Positions 7,774 to 16,249 of a stretch of 34,821 bases of DNA are shown in pieces. A program made the translations under genes and the position numbers. The notes beneath the pieces were generated by a model, which searched no databases, was not told where the DNA came from, and worked only from the letters and a program-made list of their open reading frames with translations. The DNA is from Acidithiobacillus sp. (GTDB lineage: Bacteria > Pseudomonadota > Gammaproteobacteria > Acidithiobacillales > Acidithiobacillaceae), in assembly GCF_027322205.1 (NCBI RefSeq), contig NZ_DAHVHY010000017.1, positions 1-34,821 of the forward strand, written 5' to 3'. Within the stretch, counting starts at the first letter, position 1, and each line of letters begins with the position of its first letter.

Positions 7774-8178
7774 ATGACCGAGTCAAACGAGTTAATTGGT
7801 GCATTAGATGCAGCGCAGGAGCGTATAGAAGTGCTGGCGCGGCAGCAGGTTGACGGGATGGCGTTGCCGGAACTGGTGGCGGCAGGTGTGGAAGAAGCGG
7901 CAGCCATGGTGCGTATCATGCTGGTTGCAGAGCACAAGCCCTATGTCAGTGATGCGGATTTGCTGGAGTTGTGGAAAACGCTGGTGAAGGGTTCACCCCA
8001 CTGGAATACCCTTCGCGACAATTGCCGTGAACTGGTTTACTACCAGAACTGTCTGAATGCAGAGCGTGCTGATGCACTGCCCGCAGAGCCGGAGCGCATG
8101 GTGATTCATACCCTGCGCCATATCTATCTATACCTGCGTAGTCATGTCGAGCAAAATCATGGGGACAAATATGAGTGA
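7774..8178 (+). CDS. helical protein of unknown function, first gene of the CbbQ/CbbO-type operon
   Basis: The 134-residue protein is predicted mostly alpha-helical and soluble; I recognise no family. Features are an amphipathic N-terminal helix ([20 protein letters not shown]), an acidic Ala-rich helix and a Tyr/His-rich C-terminus ([18 protein letters not shown]). ATG 7774 is chosen over GTG 7768 and ATG 7771 because AGGAG (7764-7768) is 5 bases away. It overlaps the CbbQ-like gene by 8 bases, so it is almost certainly co-translated with it. It may be a substrate adaptor or target subunit for the AAA+/VWA pair, which is inference from position. Confidence 0.75.
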   Translation: MTESNELIGALDAAQERIEVLARQQVDGMALPELVAAGVEEAAAMVRIMLVAEHKPYVSDADLLELWKTLVKGSPHWNTLRDNCRELVYYQNCLNAERADALPAEPERMVIHTLRHIYLYLRSHVEQNHGDKYE

Positions 8179-9001
8179 GACGAAAATGGCAGAGAGCAAC
8201 GGCTTGCGTTTGCCCTTCGAGGAGCCGTTTTATCAGCCGGTGGCGAATGAGGTAAGGGTGTTCATGGCGGCCTGGGATCGGCGTCTGCCGGTCATGCTCA
8301 AGGGGCCGACAGGTTGCGGCAAAACCCGCTTTCTGGAGCACATGGCGTGGCGCTTGAAGCGGCCGCTGGTGACCGTCGCCTGCCACGAAGACCTCACCAG
8401 TTCAGACCTGGTCGGGCGCTTTCTGATCGAGGGCGACGAAACGGTCTGGCAGGACGGCCCGTTGACCAAAGCGGTGCGGGAGGGGGCAATCTGCTATCTG
8501 GATGAGATTGTTGAAGCGCGTACCGATACGACGGTCGTCATCCATCCGCTGACCGATCATCGCCGTCATCTGCCCATTGAGAAGCTCGGCGTGGAGATTA
8601 TTGCGCACCCCGATTTTATGCTGGTGATTTCCTACAATCCGGGCTACCAGACGGTGCTGAAGGATCTCAAGCCTTCGACCAAGCAGCGTTTTGTGGGGAT
8701 GAATTTCAACTATCCGCCCGCCGATGTGGAAACCCGGATTGTGATGAAAGAGGCGGGCATGGATGAGAGCCGGGCCAGGGCGCTGGTGGCGGCGGCGGGT
8801 AAGGCGCGGAACCTCAAGGATCAGGGATTGCAGGAAGTGACCTCTACCCGCGCCCTGATCTATGCGGGTGCGCTGATGGTGGCGGGTCTGGACGCGCTGG
8901 AGGCCTGTACCGTGGCGATCATCCATCCGCAGACGGATGATCCGGAGTTGGCTGAGGCGCTGCTGGAGATTTTTCGGACCTTTTTCCCGGAGCAGGGCTA
9001 A
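8171..9001 (+). CDS. CbbQ/NorQ-type MoxR AAA+ ATPase
   Basis: The 276-residue protein has all AAA+ elements: Walker A GPTGCGKT at 45-52, Walker B ICYLDEI at 107-113, sensor-1-like SYNPGY and a sensor-2/arginine region (STKQRF). Length and motifs fit CbbQ/NorQ. CbbQ forms hexamers that work with CbbO to remodel inhibited Rubisco; NorQ acts with NorD on nitric oxide reductase. ATG 8171 is preferred over ATG 8144 because GGGGAC lies just upstream. No cbbL, cbbS, cbbM or norCB is in the window, so the client is unknown. The cbbO-like partner follows after 9 bases. Confidence 0.88.
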   Translation: MSETKMAESNGLRLPFEEPFYQPVANEVRVFMAAWDRRLPVMLKGPTGCGKTRFLEHMAWRLKRPLVTVACHEDLTSSDLVGRFLIEGDETVWQDGPLTKAVREGAICYLDEIVEARTDTTVVIHPLTDHRRHLPIEKLGVEIIAHPDFMLVISYNPGYQTVLKDLKPSTKQRFVGMNFNYPPADVETRIVMKEAGMDESRARALVAAAGKARNLKDQGLQEVTSTRALIYAGALMVAGLDALEACTVAIIHPQTDDPELAEALLEIFRTFFPEQG

Positions 9002-9010
9002 GGAGCGCCC

Positions 9011-11506
9011 ATGTCGGCGGCGATGGAGGATATCCTCGACCATCTGGCGGCCGTCAGTTTTGTGGCGGGGCGGGATGCGCGAGCGGCTTTGCCAGCGGTC
9101 ACTCCGTTGGGGGAGGCGGGAACCTTACGTTATTTGGAGACTGGACGGGATTTGTTTTTCTATGACCGGGAAGCAGGCAAAGCGTTTTTCCATGCCACCT
9201 CCGATCTGATAATGACCTTTGAGGGTCTGGATCCCTGGCTGGATCAGGCACGGGTGTTTCTCAGCCAACGCGGCACCTTCCGGGCGGCGGTGGGCTTCTT
9301 CGAGCAGGCCAGTGCGGTACGCCGGGGTTGGGGCGCAGAGGGGGAAGCGTTGTGGTTTGCCTTGGGTGCGGCCTGGATCGACCGGCATGTGGACAGTGCG
9401 GCATCCTATTTCCGGGTACCTGCAGCGATTCTGTTTGGTGATGCAGGAGTTGAGGGGCTGCGGGCGCTGCTGACACCGGCTGAAGTTCTCGCCAAGGGGC
9501 GTCTGGGGCTGGGGACGTATCTGGACGGTGCCATCAAGGTGCGCGGCATCTGCGGCCTGGAGGGCGTGGCGGAATGGACGCGGCGTGGCGGCGATGTGCT
9601 GGCGGCGGGCAGGGTGCGTGGTGAGGCCTGGTTCCGACTGGAGAGTGATGAGGCGCGCAGCTTTTTGCTGGAGGTTTTGCCCGGCTTTCGTATGGGAACC
9701 CACAAGCGGCTTTTCGGACTCCTGCTTCAGGCCTGGACCGGGCTGCATCTGCCCTTGGAAGAGGGGGACTGGAGCCTGGAGGGTGGGCGCAGTTTTGTCG
9801 AGACCGACGGGCGCAGTCTCTTTGTGCCGGCGGTGATGCCCGACCGGGAAGAGGCTTTGCTGGCCTTCTACCATACCGGTGCGCATCTGGTCTTTGACAG
9901 CTATGAGCAAGATGCCATCCATACCCTTTTTGCCGAGATCGGTGTGCAGCATCCGCCTCTGGATCCCGACCAGCGGATCACCTGGCGGCCGCTGTTCGCC
10001 CAGTTTGGCGACGATATGATTCGTTTTCAGCTGATTTTTGATCTCTGTGAAGATCTGCGTGTGGATAGCGCGCTGGAGCGGGAGATGCCCGGTTATCTGG
10101 CGCGGGTGCTGCGGGCATCCCGTCAGCGCAGGCGGCCGGAAGGGGTTGCCGGGCACTATTATCAGGCGGCTGTGAATATGCTGGAAGATGGCATGGCCGG
10201 AAGATTGCCCGGGGATCTTGCCATGTTGATGACGGCACAAACCGGCATTGTTGACGCCTTCCGGGCAGCGCTCACTCTCTATGCAACGACGGATTTGCCG
10301 CCGATCTCCTTGTCTGAGCGCGCCCGCGCCTATCTGCCCGGCCATTCGCCCAATGCGGCACGACCGGTGTATCCGCGGCAGAAGCGCGGTACGGATGTTC
10401 CGGAGATGGATGGCGGCGGTGAACTGGGTGCTGCCGGCCATGAGGAAAAACCGCGAGAGGCCCCGCAACAGGCCGAAGGCAATGATCCGGATATGGATAT
10501 TCCTCCTGAGGATATTCAGGGGACCGGCGGGCGGGTCGGGGTCGGTATTCCCATGCCCGCCAAGGTCATGGGCAGTGGTCGCGGGGTACAAGGGCCTAAA
10601 GGTGGCTGGCCTTATCGCGAATGGGACTACCGTCAGCAGAGCTATAAAGAGGGCTGGGCGCGGGTGCATGAGCGTCCGCTGCGCGAACACGATGAGGCCA
10701 AGGCTATTGCCATTGCTGCCGAATATGACGGCACGTTAAGGCGTTTGAAGCGGGCCTTGCAGGCACAGAAGCCGACGCGGATGGCGCCGCGCCGTCGCCA
10801 GTACGAGGGTGACGAGCCCGATTTGGAGGCCGCAGTGCAGTTTGTGGTGGAGCGGCGCGCGGGACATTCGCCTAAAGCCGGTATCTACCTGCAACGGCGA
10901 CCGCAACAGCGAGATACTTCGGTACTGCTGCTCGCCGATCTGTCTACCTCCATTATGGCGGAGGCCGGAGATTCCGGCGTGCGGGTGGTGGATCGCTTGC
11001 GTTCGGCAATGCTGCTCTTTGGTGAGGCACTGGTGGAAGTAGGCGATCCTTTTGCCCTTTACGGATTCGCCAGCAAGTATCACGACGAGGTGTTGCTTTA
11101 CCCCATCAAGCGATTCACCGACAAATTTGATGCGCGGGCGCGGGCCTTGCTCGGCGGCCTGTCCGGGCGGCTGGCGACGCGCATGGGCGCCGCCATTCGT
11201 CATAGCTCGCGACTGATGCTGCGGAGTCCGGCGCAGCGGCGTTTGCTGTTGATCCTGTCGGACGGTCGTCCGGCAGATTATGACGATGCCGGTGATTCCC
11301 GCTATCTGCAGGAAGATACGCGCATGGCGGTGAAGGAGGCGCAGGACTTGGGTATCCACGCCTTTTGCATCAGTCTCGACCCGTGCGGCGGTGAATATCT
11401 GCCGCTGGTTTTTGGCCCCGGACATTATCTCGTGCTGCCCCATCTCGATAGCCTGCCGACGCGCCTGCCCGAGATTTACCTGCGCCTGCGCGGTCACAGC
11501 GCATGA
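9011..11506 (+). CDS. CbbO/NorD-type VWA-domain protein
   Basis: The 831-residue protein ends in a von Willebrand factor A domain: a MIDAS motif DLSTS at about 643-647 and a downstream LSDGRPADYDD strand-loop. The long N-terminal part (to about 450) is helical and includes an acidic FDSYEQDAIHTLFAEIG segment and an FDLCEDLRVD segment typical of CbbO/NorD adaptors. A Pro/Glu/Gly-rich, probably disordered linker occupies about 460-540. In CbbQO, the VWA domain binds the client and the ATPase hexamer. GGAG precedes ATG 9011 by 5 bases. The size is closer to CbbO than to the smaller NorD. No Rubisco gene is nearby. Confidence 0.88.
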   Translation: MSAAMEDILDHLAAVSFVAGRDARAALPAVTPLGEAGTLRYLETGRDLFFYDREAGKAFFHATSDLIMTFEGLDPWLDQARVFLSQRGTFRAAVGFFEQASAVRRGWGAEGEALWFALGAAWIDRHVDSAASYFRVPAAILFGDAGVEGLRALLTPAEVLAKGRLGLGTYLDGAIKVRGICGLEGVAEWTRRGGDVLAAGRVRGEAWFRLESDEARSFLLEVLPGFRMGTHKRLFGLLLQAWTGLHLPLEEGDWSLEGGRSFVETDGRSLFVPAVMPDREEALLAFYHTGAHLVFDSYEQDAIHTLFAEIGVQHPPLDPDQRITWRPLFAQFGDDMIRFQLIFDLCEDLRVDSALEREMPGYLARVLRASRQRRRPEGVAGHYYQAAVNMLEDGMAGRLPGDLAMLMTAQTGIVDAFRAALTLYATTDLPPISLSERARAYLPGHSPNAARPVYPRQKRGTDVPEMDGGGELGAAGHEEKPREAPQQAEGNDPDMDIPPEDIQGTGGRVGVGIPMPAKVMGSGRGVQGPKGGWPYREWDYRQQSYKEGWARVHERPLREHDEAKAIAIAAEYDGTLRRLKRALQAQKPTRMAPRRRQYEGDEPDLEAAVQFVVERRAGHSPKAGIYLQRRPQQRDTSVLLLADLSTSIMAEAGDSGVRVVDRLRSAMLLFGEALVEVGDPFALYGFASKYHDEVLLYPIKRFTDKFDARARALLGGLSGRLATRMGAAIRHSSRLMLRSPAQRRLLLILSDGRPADYDDAGDSRYLQEDTRMAVKEAQDLGIHAFCISLDPCGGEYLPLVFGPGHYLVLPHLDSLPTRLPEIYLRLRGHSA

Positions 11507-12717
11507 CGGGCGAGGTACAGGTGGTCGTTGGCAGAATGAGTGAGCGGGAGATGCTGCGTCAGCAGATTACCGCGACCCGTCCCGCGATTTTTGTCGGGGC
11601 GGCGCGTTACCGGCGGGCGAGTTATGGGAGTAACCATCCCCTGGCGATTCCGCGGGTGTCCCTGACCCTGGACCTCATCAATAGCTACGGGGCCATGGCG
11701 CCGGAAGAATACCGGCAGGGCCGCCCGGCCAGCCATCGGGAGCTCTTTGGCTTTCATACCAAAGATTACATACAGGCCTTTGAGCGCGCCCAGTTTCGCG
11801 GTGGTGTGCAGGACGGCGATCGCCAGCGTTATCAGCTGGGGACGTTGGAGAATCCCTATTTCCCCGGTTTTTTCGACACCCCCTCCCTAGCTACCGGTTC
11901 CAGCGTGCTCGCGGCGGAAGCCGTGCTGGAAGGCGCAACTGCCTTCAGCCCCGCAGGCGGAATGCACCATGCTGCACCGGGTCAGGCCCGTGGCTTCTGC
12001 TACCTCAACGATCCGGTGCTCGCCATTCAGCGCCTGCGCCGCGCCGGGTTGCGGGTGTTGTACTGGGACATGGATGCCCACCACGGTGATGGGGTGGAGG
12101 CGGCCTTTGTGGAGGACCCGGACACGCTGACGGTCTCCCTGCACATGGATACGGACTACGCTTACCCCTCTCAGGGCGGGAAGCTCAGCGATTGGCCGGG
12201 CTTGGCGGTTAATCTGCCTTTGCCCAAAGAAGTGAATGACAGTGAGTATGCTCTGGCTTTTGCGGTGTTGTGGCCTCGCGTTTTGCAGCACTTCGATCCA
12301 GATGTCGTCGTTTTGCAGGCGGGCACCGATATCCTCGCCCCCGACCCCTTGAGCAAGTTCCGGATCTCCAACGGCCTGTTCTGGCAGGTCGTACGCCAGA
12401 TTGTCGCGGAAAGTCCGCGTCTGCTGGTGCTGGGCGGGGGTGGTTATCATCCCGTTGCCCTGGCGCGCTGCTGGACGGGGCTTTGGGCTATTTTGAGCGG
12501 ACGTTCGTTACCCGCGGAATTGCCTGCGGCCGGGCGGGTGCTGCTCAAGGCCGTCGAATGGGAGCTGGACGATGAGGATGTGCCGGACTATGGTCAGCAG
12601 TTCCTGTCGCTGGAAGATGCACCCCGATCCGGCCCGGTGCGCGCCGATCTGCATGAGCGCTTGGATTTTTTGCTGCAACATCACCCTCTCTTTGTCAACA
12701 GGAGTAACGCTGCGTGA
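11503..12717 (+). CDS. histone-deacetylase/AcuC-family metal-dependent amidohydrolase
   Basis: The 404-residue protein has the full HDAC-fold active site. Metal ligands are Asp191 and His193 in DMDAHHGDG and Asp276 in QAGTDIL. The charge-relay His pair is in GGMHHA (155-156), and the catalytic Tyr315 is in LGGGGY. Bacterial members deacetylate acetylated lysines (AcuC on acetyl-CoA synthetase), polyamines or other amides; the substrate here is not evident. Start ATG 11503 overlaps the CbbO-like stop (ATGA), so expression is coupled to the AAA+/VWA pair. The 3' end overlaps the next gene by 4 bases. The N-terminal 30 residues are an unaligned extension, and a later start is possible. Confidence 0.88.
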   Translation: MTGEVQVVVGRMSEREMLRQQITATRPAIFVGAARYRRASYGSNHPLAIPRVSLTLDLINSYGAMAPEEYRQGRPASHRELFGFHTKDYIQAFERAQFRGGVQDGDRQRYQLGTLENPYFPGFFDTPSLATGSSVLAAEAVLEGATAFSPAGGMHHAAPGQARGFCYLNDPVLAIQRLRRAGLRVLYWDMDAHHGDGVEAAFVEDPDTLTVSLHMDTDYAYPSQGGKLSDWPGLAVNLPLPKEVNDSEYALAFAVLWPRVLQHFDPDVVVLQAGTDILAPDPLSKFRISNGLFWQVVRQIVAESPRLLVLGGGGYHPVALARCWTGLWAILSGRSLPAELPAAGRVLLKAVEWELDDEDVPDYGQQFLSLEDAPRSGPVRADLHERLDFLLQHHPLFVNRSNAA

Positions 12718-13859
12718 ATGCTGCGGAAAACGGACTGATTCCCGGAGCCGCCAACAGTGCCGGTACCAAGACCTATGTGGCACGCTTCGCCGAGACCCTC
12801 GCGGACGAACACTTCAGTGACTTTTTAAATACCCGCATCAAGCTGTCTTCGCTGGGGGTCGGCACCTTCCCCGGCGGCGTGGACGATGTGACGGATGTCG
12901 CGGTGGCGGCCATTGTGGCGCAGGCCTTGCAATCGGGTATCAATGTCGTCGACACTGGTGCCAACTATCGTTTCGGACGGGCCGGACGGGCGGTAGGGGT
13001 GGGTATTGCCAAGGCCATGGCGGCAGGCATTCGGCGTGAGGAATTCTTTGTCGTCGGCAAGGGCGGCTTTTTGACCTTTGCCAACGGCCGCCCCAGGGAA
13101 CCGCTGGCCTTTTTCCGTGAAGAAGTGGTGGCCAAGGGGTTGGGCAAGGAAGATGACCTCGCCCAGGGCGTCCATTGCCTGAGCCCCGAGTATATCGCCT
13201 GGCAACTGGATGCCCTGCGCGAGCAGACGGGTTTAGAGACGTTGGATGTCTTCCTGATTGATCAGCCGGAAGTGCATATCCCGGTGATTGGCAAGGAACG
13301 CATGTATCAGAAACTGATCGACGTGTTCACCATGCTCGAAGCCGCGGTGCAGGCCAACAAAATTCGCTGCTATGGCATTTCCACCTTTAATGCCTGCCGG
13401 GTAGAGACCGATAATACGCTGTTCCAGTCGCTGACCAGCCTGATCGGATTGGCTGAGAAGGCCGCAGGGCAAGGCAATCGCCACCATCTGCGGGTGGTGC
13501 AACTTCCCTTCAATGCGCTGATGCCGGAGGCCTACACCCGTTTCAGCCAGGTGACCGGGCAGGGCAATATCGGCTCGACCATTCAGGCGGCTTTTCAGCT
13601 CAAGCTGACCATTATGGCGAGTCACCCCCTGGGCAAAGGACTGCTGGCGCGGGAAGAAGTGCCTTCTCTACAGGAAGGGATGCCGGAGCTGGCTGATGCC
13701 GCGCAGCGCGCCATCCAGTTTGTGCGCTCGACGCCGGGTATCGGGGTGACGCTGGTGGGACTTAGCTCGCCCCTGCATCTCGCCGATTTTCTGGCGGTAG
13801 CCAGACAGCTTCCACTCCCCAAAGGGCGCTATCTGGCCATGTTTGAGAAGGAGGAATAG
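12714..13859 (+). CDS. aldo/keto-reductase-fold protein with altered catalytic site
   Basis: The 381-residue TIM-barrel protein follows the aldo/keto reductase pattern: LGVGTFPGG start, the Asp80/Tyr85 pair (VDTGANYRFG) and Lys116 (VVGKGG). The position that is normally the catalytic His in the LIH strand reads LID (Asp183), so one of the four classic residues is changed. A long insertion (about 120-165) separates the Lys strand from this one. GVTLVGLSSP near the end matches the NADPH-binding C-terminal region. Start GTG 12714 overlaps the upstream stop. It ends the operon that begins at 7774. The substrate is unknown; a role in the same modification system as the HDAC-like enzyme is possible. 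Confidence 0.78.
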   Translation: MNAAENGLIPGAANSAGTKTYVARFAETLADEHFSDFLNTRIKLSSLGVGTFPGGVDDVTDVAVAAIVAQALQSGINVVDTGANYRFGRAGRAVGVGIAKAMAAGIRREEFFVVGKGGFLTFANGRPREPLAFFREEVVAKGLGKEDDLAQGVHCLSPEYIAWQLDALREQTGLETLDVFLIDQPEVHIPVIGKERMYQKLIDVFTMLEAAVQANKIRCYGISTFNACRVETDNTLFQSLTSLIGLAEKAAGQGNRHHLRVVQLPFNALMPEAYTRFSQVTGQGNIGSTIQAAFQLKLTIMASHPLGKGLLAREEVPSLQEGMPELADAAQRAIQFVRSTPGIGVTLVGLSSPLHLADFLAVARQLPLPKGRYLAMFEKEE

Positions 13860-13880
13860 TCTGTACTGAACGGTTTCCGT

Positions 13881-14483
13881 CTATTTTTCGATGGAATCCG
13901 CTGACTTCTGATCCGGCCCGCTTTTGGGGGCTTTGGCCATTTCGGCGAGCAGGCGCTCTTGTTCCGCGAACGAGAGGCGGCGCTGTCCAGGCGCAAAACC
14001 CTTTTTGGCGGGGGCATTGGCGGCAGGGTGGCCGGCCCGCTCGCTCTCCTTGGTCTGGGTATAGTCTCGTAACTCGCGCTGCCATTGCGCTGGTTTCTCA
14101 CCGGTGTCTGCGCGTCCCTGGTAGTTGGCGGGAGCGGCTGGCGTCTGTTTGGCGAACCAGCTCGCCTTGCGCAGGGCCTTGTTGTAAGCGCTGATCCACA
14201 GGTCAATGCGGCTGAGGTCCCAGAGCGCAGTGGCGCAGAGCACAATGGTAAGGCCAATGGCCTCCCAGATTAAACCCAGAAAGGCCAGCCCGATAATTGC
14301 GGCGCTGATTAGCGGAAAGACCCAGGCCCAGGCCTGTTCCAGATAGAAACGATGCGCTCCAACGGGAAACAAGCACCAGTATAGATAACCCCATAGAGAT
14401 TTCTTCTGGAGTTTTTGCAAGCGAATTTGTAGACTCTGTACCCCGGCGCCTTGCAGGTCGAGCTTTTCCCAAGCCTTGGGCAT
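13881..14483 (-). CDS. TM2-domain membrane protein
   Basis: The 200-residue protein has a TM2 domain at about 31-97. WGYLYWCLFPVGAHRFYLEQ carries the family G-HRFYL turn, followed by two hydrophobic helices and a polar IDLW-type end. The C-terminal half (about 105-200) is hydrophilic, Lys/Ala/Gln-rich and likely disordered in the cytoplasm. Function of bacterial TM2 proteins is poorly known. GGAGG lies 7 bases before ATG 14483. It converges with the aldo/keto-reductase-like gene (21 bases between stops) and diverges from the LysR gene, which could regulate it. Confidence 0.75.
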   Translation of the reverse strand: MPKAWEKLDLQGAGVQSLQIRLQKLQKKSLWGYLYWCLFPVGAHRFYLEQAWAWVFPLISAAIIGLAFLGLIWEAIGLTIVLCATALWDLSRIDLWISAYNKALRKASWFAKQTPAAPANYQGRADTGEKPAQWQRELRDYTQTKESERAGHPAANAPAKKGFAPGQRRLSFAEQERLLAEMAKAPKSGPDQKSADSIEK

Positions 14484-14568
14484 GGGTTATCCTCCGTTAA
14501 TACTGTATTGAAGCGCTCAGATACTACCCATAAACTGGTGAAAAGTCGCGGGCGACTTAAGGATTTCC
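14484..14568. promoter_or_regulatory. divergent promoter region with two perfect palindromes
   Basis: These 85 bases lie between the TM2 gene and the LysR gene. They hold AATACTGTATT (14499-14509), a perfect odd palindrome, and AAGTCGCGGGCGACTT (14543-14558), a perfect 7+2+7 inverted repeat. The second ends at the base before the ribosome binding site AAGGA (14559-14563), so it could be an operator or a hairpin affecting translation. LysR regulators commonly bind such shared regions. Confidence 0.5.
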
Positions 14569-15495
14569 ATGGCAGATAGGCGTTTACAGGTTTTTCACAC
14601 CGTGGCAAGGCTGCTCAGCTTTACCAAGGCGGCAGATACACTGCATATGACCCAGCCAGCGGTGACCTTCCAGGTCAAGCAACTGGAAGAGCAATTCAAT
14701 ACGCGTTTGTTTGACCGCACTCATAACCGCATCAGCCTCACCGAGGCCGGTATGGTGGTTTATGAGTACTCCGAGCGCATCATCGCGCTGTATAGTGAGA
14801 TGTCCAATCGGGTCGGGGAAATGACGGGTGATCTGCGCGGGCAACTGCTCATCGGGGCCAGTACGACCATTGCCGAATACATGCTGCCTCGGGTCCTGGG
14901 TGACTTCAAAATGAAGTATCCCGATGTGCAGGTGCGCCTGCATGTGGGCAATACGGATAAAATTGTCCACATGATTGAGGATAACAGCATTGATCTGGGT
15001 CTGGTGGAAGGGGTGGTGACCAACAAAAGTCTTGCCACGTTGAAGTGCTGCATGGACTCCATGGTGGTCATTGCTGAGCCGGAACATGCCCTGGGTACCT
15101 ACGAAAGTGTGACCGCGCAGGAGTTGCTGGATTATCCCTTTGTTTCCCGCGAGGAAGGATCAGGCACCCGTGAGGTGACCATGGAGTATTTGCATCAGGT
15201 CGGCGTGGACACCAACGATCTGCATATCACCATGGAATTAGGCAGTCCGGAAGCGGTTAAAGGGGCTGTGGAAGGCGGGCTGGGGGTGGCGATTGTCTCC
15301 GAGGCGACTGTTCTCAAGGAGTTGGCGCTGGGTACTTTGCTGGCGCGCCCCTTGAATCCGCCGCTGGCCCGCCCCTATTCCTTCGTCTATCAGAAGCAGA
15401 AATTTCGTAGTCTGGTGATGGACGAGTTTCTGGAGTTCGCCAAAGATCGCTGTAGCAGGGACATGCTGTCCGTGCCGGTGCGTCGAGGGGGTTAA
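14569..15495 (+). CDS. LysR-family transcriptional regulator
   Basis: The 308-residue protein has a standard N-terminal winged helix-turn-helix (residues 3-62; SFTKAADTLHMTQPAVTFQV) and a C-terminal periplasmic-binding-protein-like sensor domain (about 90-295) with IDLGLVEG and REEGSGTREV motifs. The sensor type resembles CysB/CysL/CbbR-like LysR members, but the ligand cannot be read from sequence. AAGGA sits 5 bases before ATG 14569. It leads a probable operon with the inactive amidotransferase-like gene one base downstream of its stop. Likely targets are its own operon and the divergent TM2 gene. Confidence 0.9.
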   Translation: MADRRLQVFHTVARLLSFTKAADTLHMTQPAVTFQVKQLEEQFNTRLFDRTHNRISLTEAGMVVYEYSERIIALYSEMSNRVGEMTGDLRGQLLIGASTTIAEYMLPRVLGDFKMKYPDVQVRLHVGNTDKIVHMIEDNSIDLGLVEGVVTNKSLATLKCCMDSMVVIAEPEHALGTYESVTAQELLDYPFVSREEGSGTREVTMEYLHQVGVDTNDLHITMELGSPEAVKGAVEGGLGVAIVSEATVLKELALGTLLARPLNPPLARPYSFVYQKQKFRSLVMDEFLEFAKDRCSRDMLSVPVRRGG

Positions 15496-15496
15496 C

Positions 15497-16249
15497 ATGA
15501 AGCATTTTGCCGTCGTGCAGCACAGTTACTCCGAGTTTCTGGGCATCGTGGAGAGTCAACTGGAGAAGCGCGACATCGGTTTCAGTTACTTCCGGGTTTT
15601 TCTCAGTAACGAGCTGCCGGGCAATGCGCTGACTTTTGATGCCTTATTTTTGCTGGGTGGGCCTATGTCTCCCCTGGAGTCGGACAAATATGCCTGGCTG
15701 ACCCAGGAACTCAATACCATCGCTATTTTCCGCAAGGCGAAGCGGCCGGTGGTGGGCTTTGGCTTGGGGGCGTTATTGCTGGCGCAGTATGAAGGGGCCG
15801 AATTGCACCTGGAACCTTATCATAATGCCTACTTCACTACCGCCCACGCCACCGAGGCAGGCCGCAACGACCCGCTGGCGCAGGCAGTGGATGGTGCTCA
15901 GGTGATGGTCTGGTCACCGGGCACCGCCACCCTGCCGGAGGGTGTCGAGCCGTTGGTGACGGATGACGATGGTCGCTGGATCGCCTTCCGCCCGGAGGAA
16001 GGTGTGGTGGGACTGCTGTTCCGGCCGGAAATGAAGCCGGGACTGATTGAAGATATTCTTATGGAAGAAGATCGCGAAACGCCAGAGAATATCGGCGAAC
16101 TCCTGGGGCGGGCGCGGACGCTGTGGCCGGAGATGCAGAAAACTACGGACCGGGTCATCATTGCCTTGGTCCGCGAGTTATCCCTCATGACCGAGAAACG
16201 CAAACCACGGGTATTCTCCCTCAAAGTCGATACCGGGGATGATGTATGA
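15497..16249 (+). CDS. class I glutamine-amidotransferase-fold protein lacking catalytic Cys and His
   Basis: The 250-residue protein has the class I amidotransferase layout of GuaA-like proteins: FLLGGPMSP, then the nucleophile elbow, then a C-terminal RPE motif. The elbow reads GFGLG where active enzymes have G-x-C-x-G, and the final motif reads FRPE instead of FHPE. Both the nucleophile Cys and the catalytic His are therefore missing, while the Glu remains. It is probably a regulatory or binding protein, not a hydrolase. GAGGGGG precedes ATG 15497. It is co-transcribed with the LysR gene upstream and overlaps the next gene by ATGA. Confidence 0.8.
   Translation: MKHFAVVQHSYSEFLGIVESQLEKRDIGFSYFRVFLSNELPGNALTFDALFLLGGPMSPLESDKYAWLTQELNTIAIFRKAKRPVVGFGLGALLLAQYEGAELHLEPYHNAYFTTAHATEAGRNDPLAQAVDGAQVMVWSPGTATLPEGVEPLVTDDDGRWIAFRPEEGVVGLLFRPEMKPGLIEDILMEEDRETPENIGELLGRARTLWPEMQKTTDRVIIALVRELSLMTEKRKPRVFSLKVDTGDDV

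Noticed and set aside
8144-8170. upstream ATG for the CbbQ-like gene
   Set aside because: No ribosome binding site precedes ATG 8144, while ATG 8171 has GGGGAC and a short 8-base overlap with the upstream gene.
9125-10690. 521-codon open frame on the minus strand
   Set aside because: It lies wholly inside the CbbO-like gene, whose VWA motif and coupling to its neighbours prove the plus-strand frame. The minus translation is low-complexity Gln/His/Arg-rich, typical of a GC-rich shadow.
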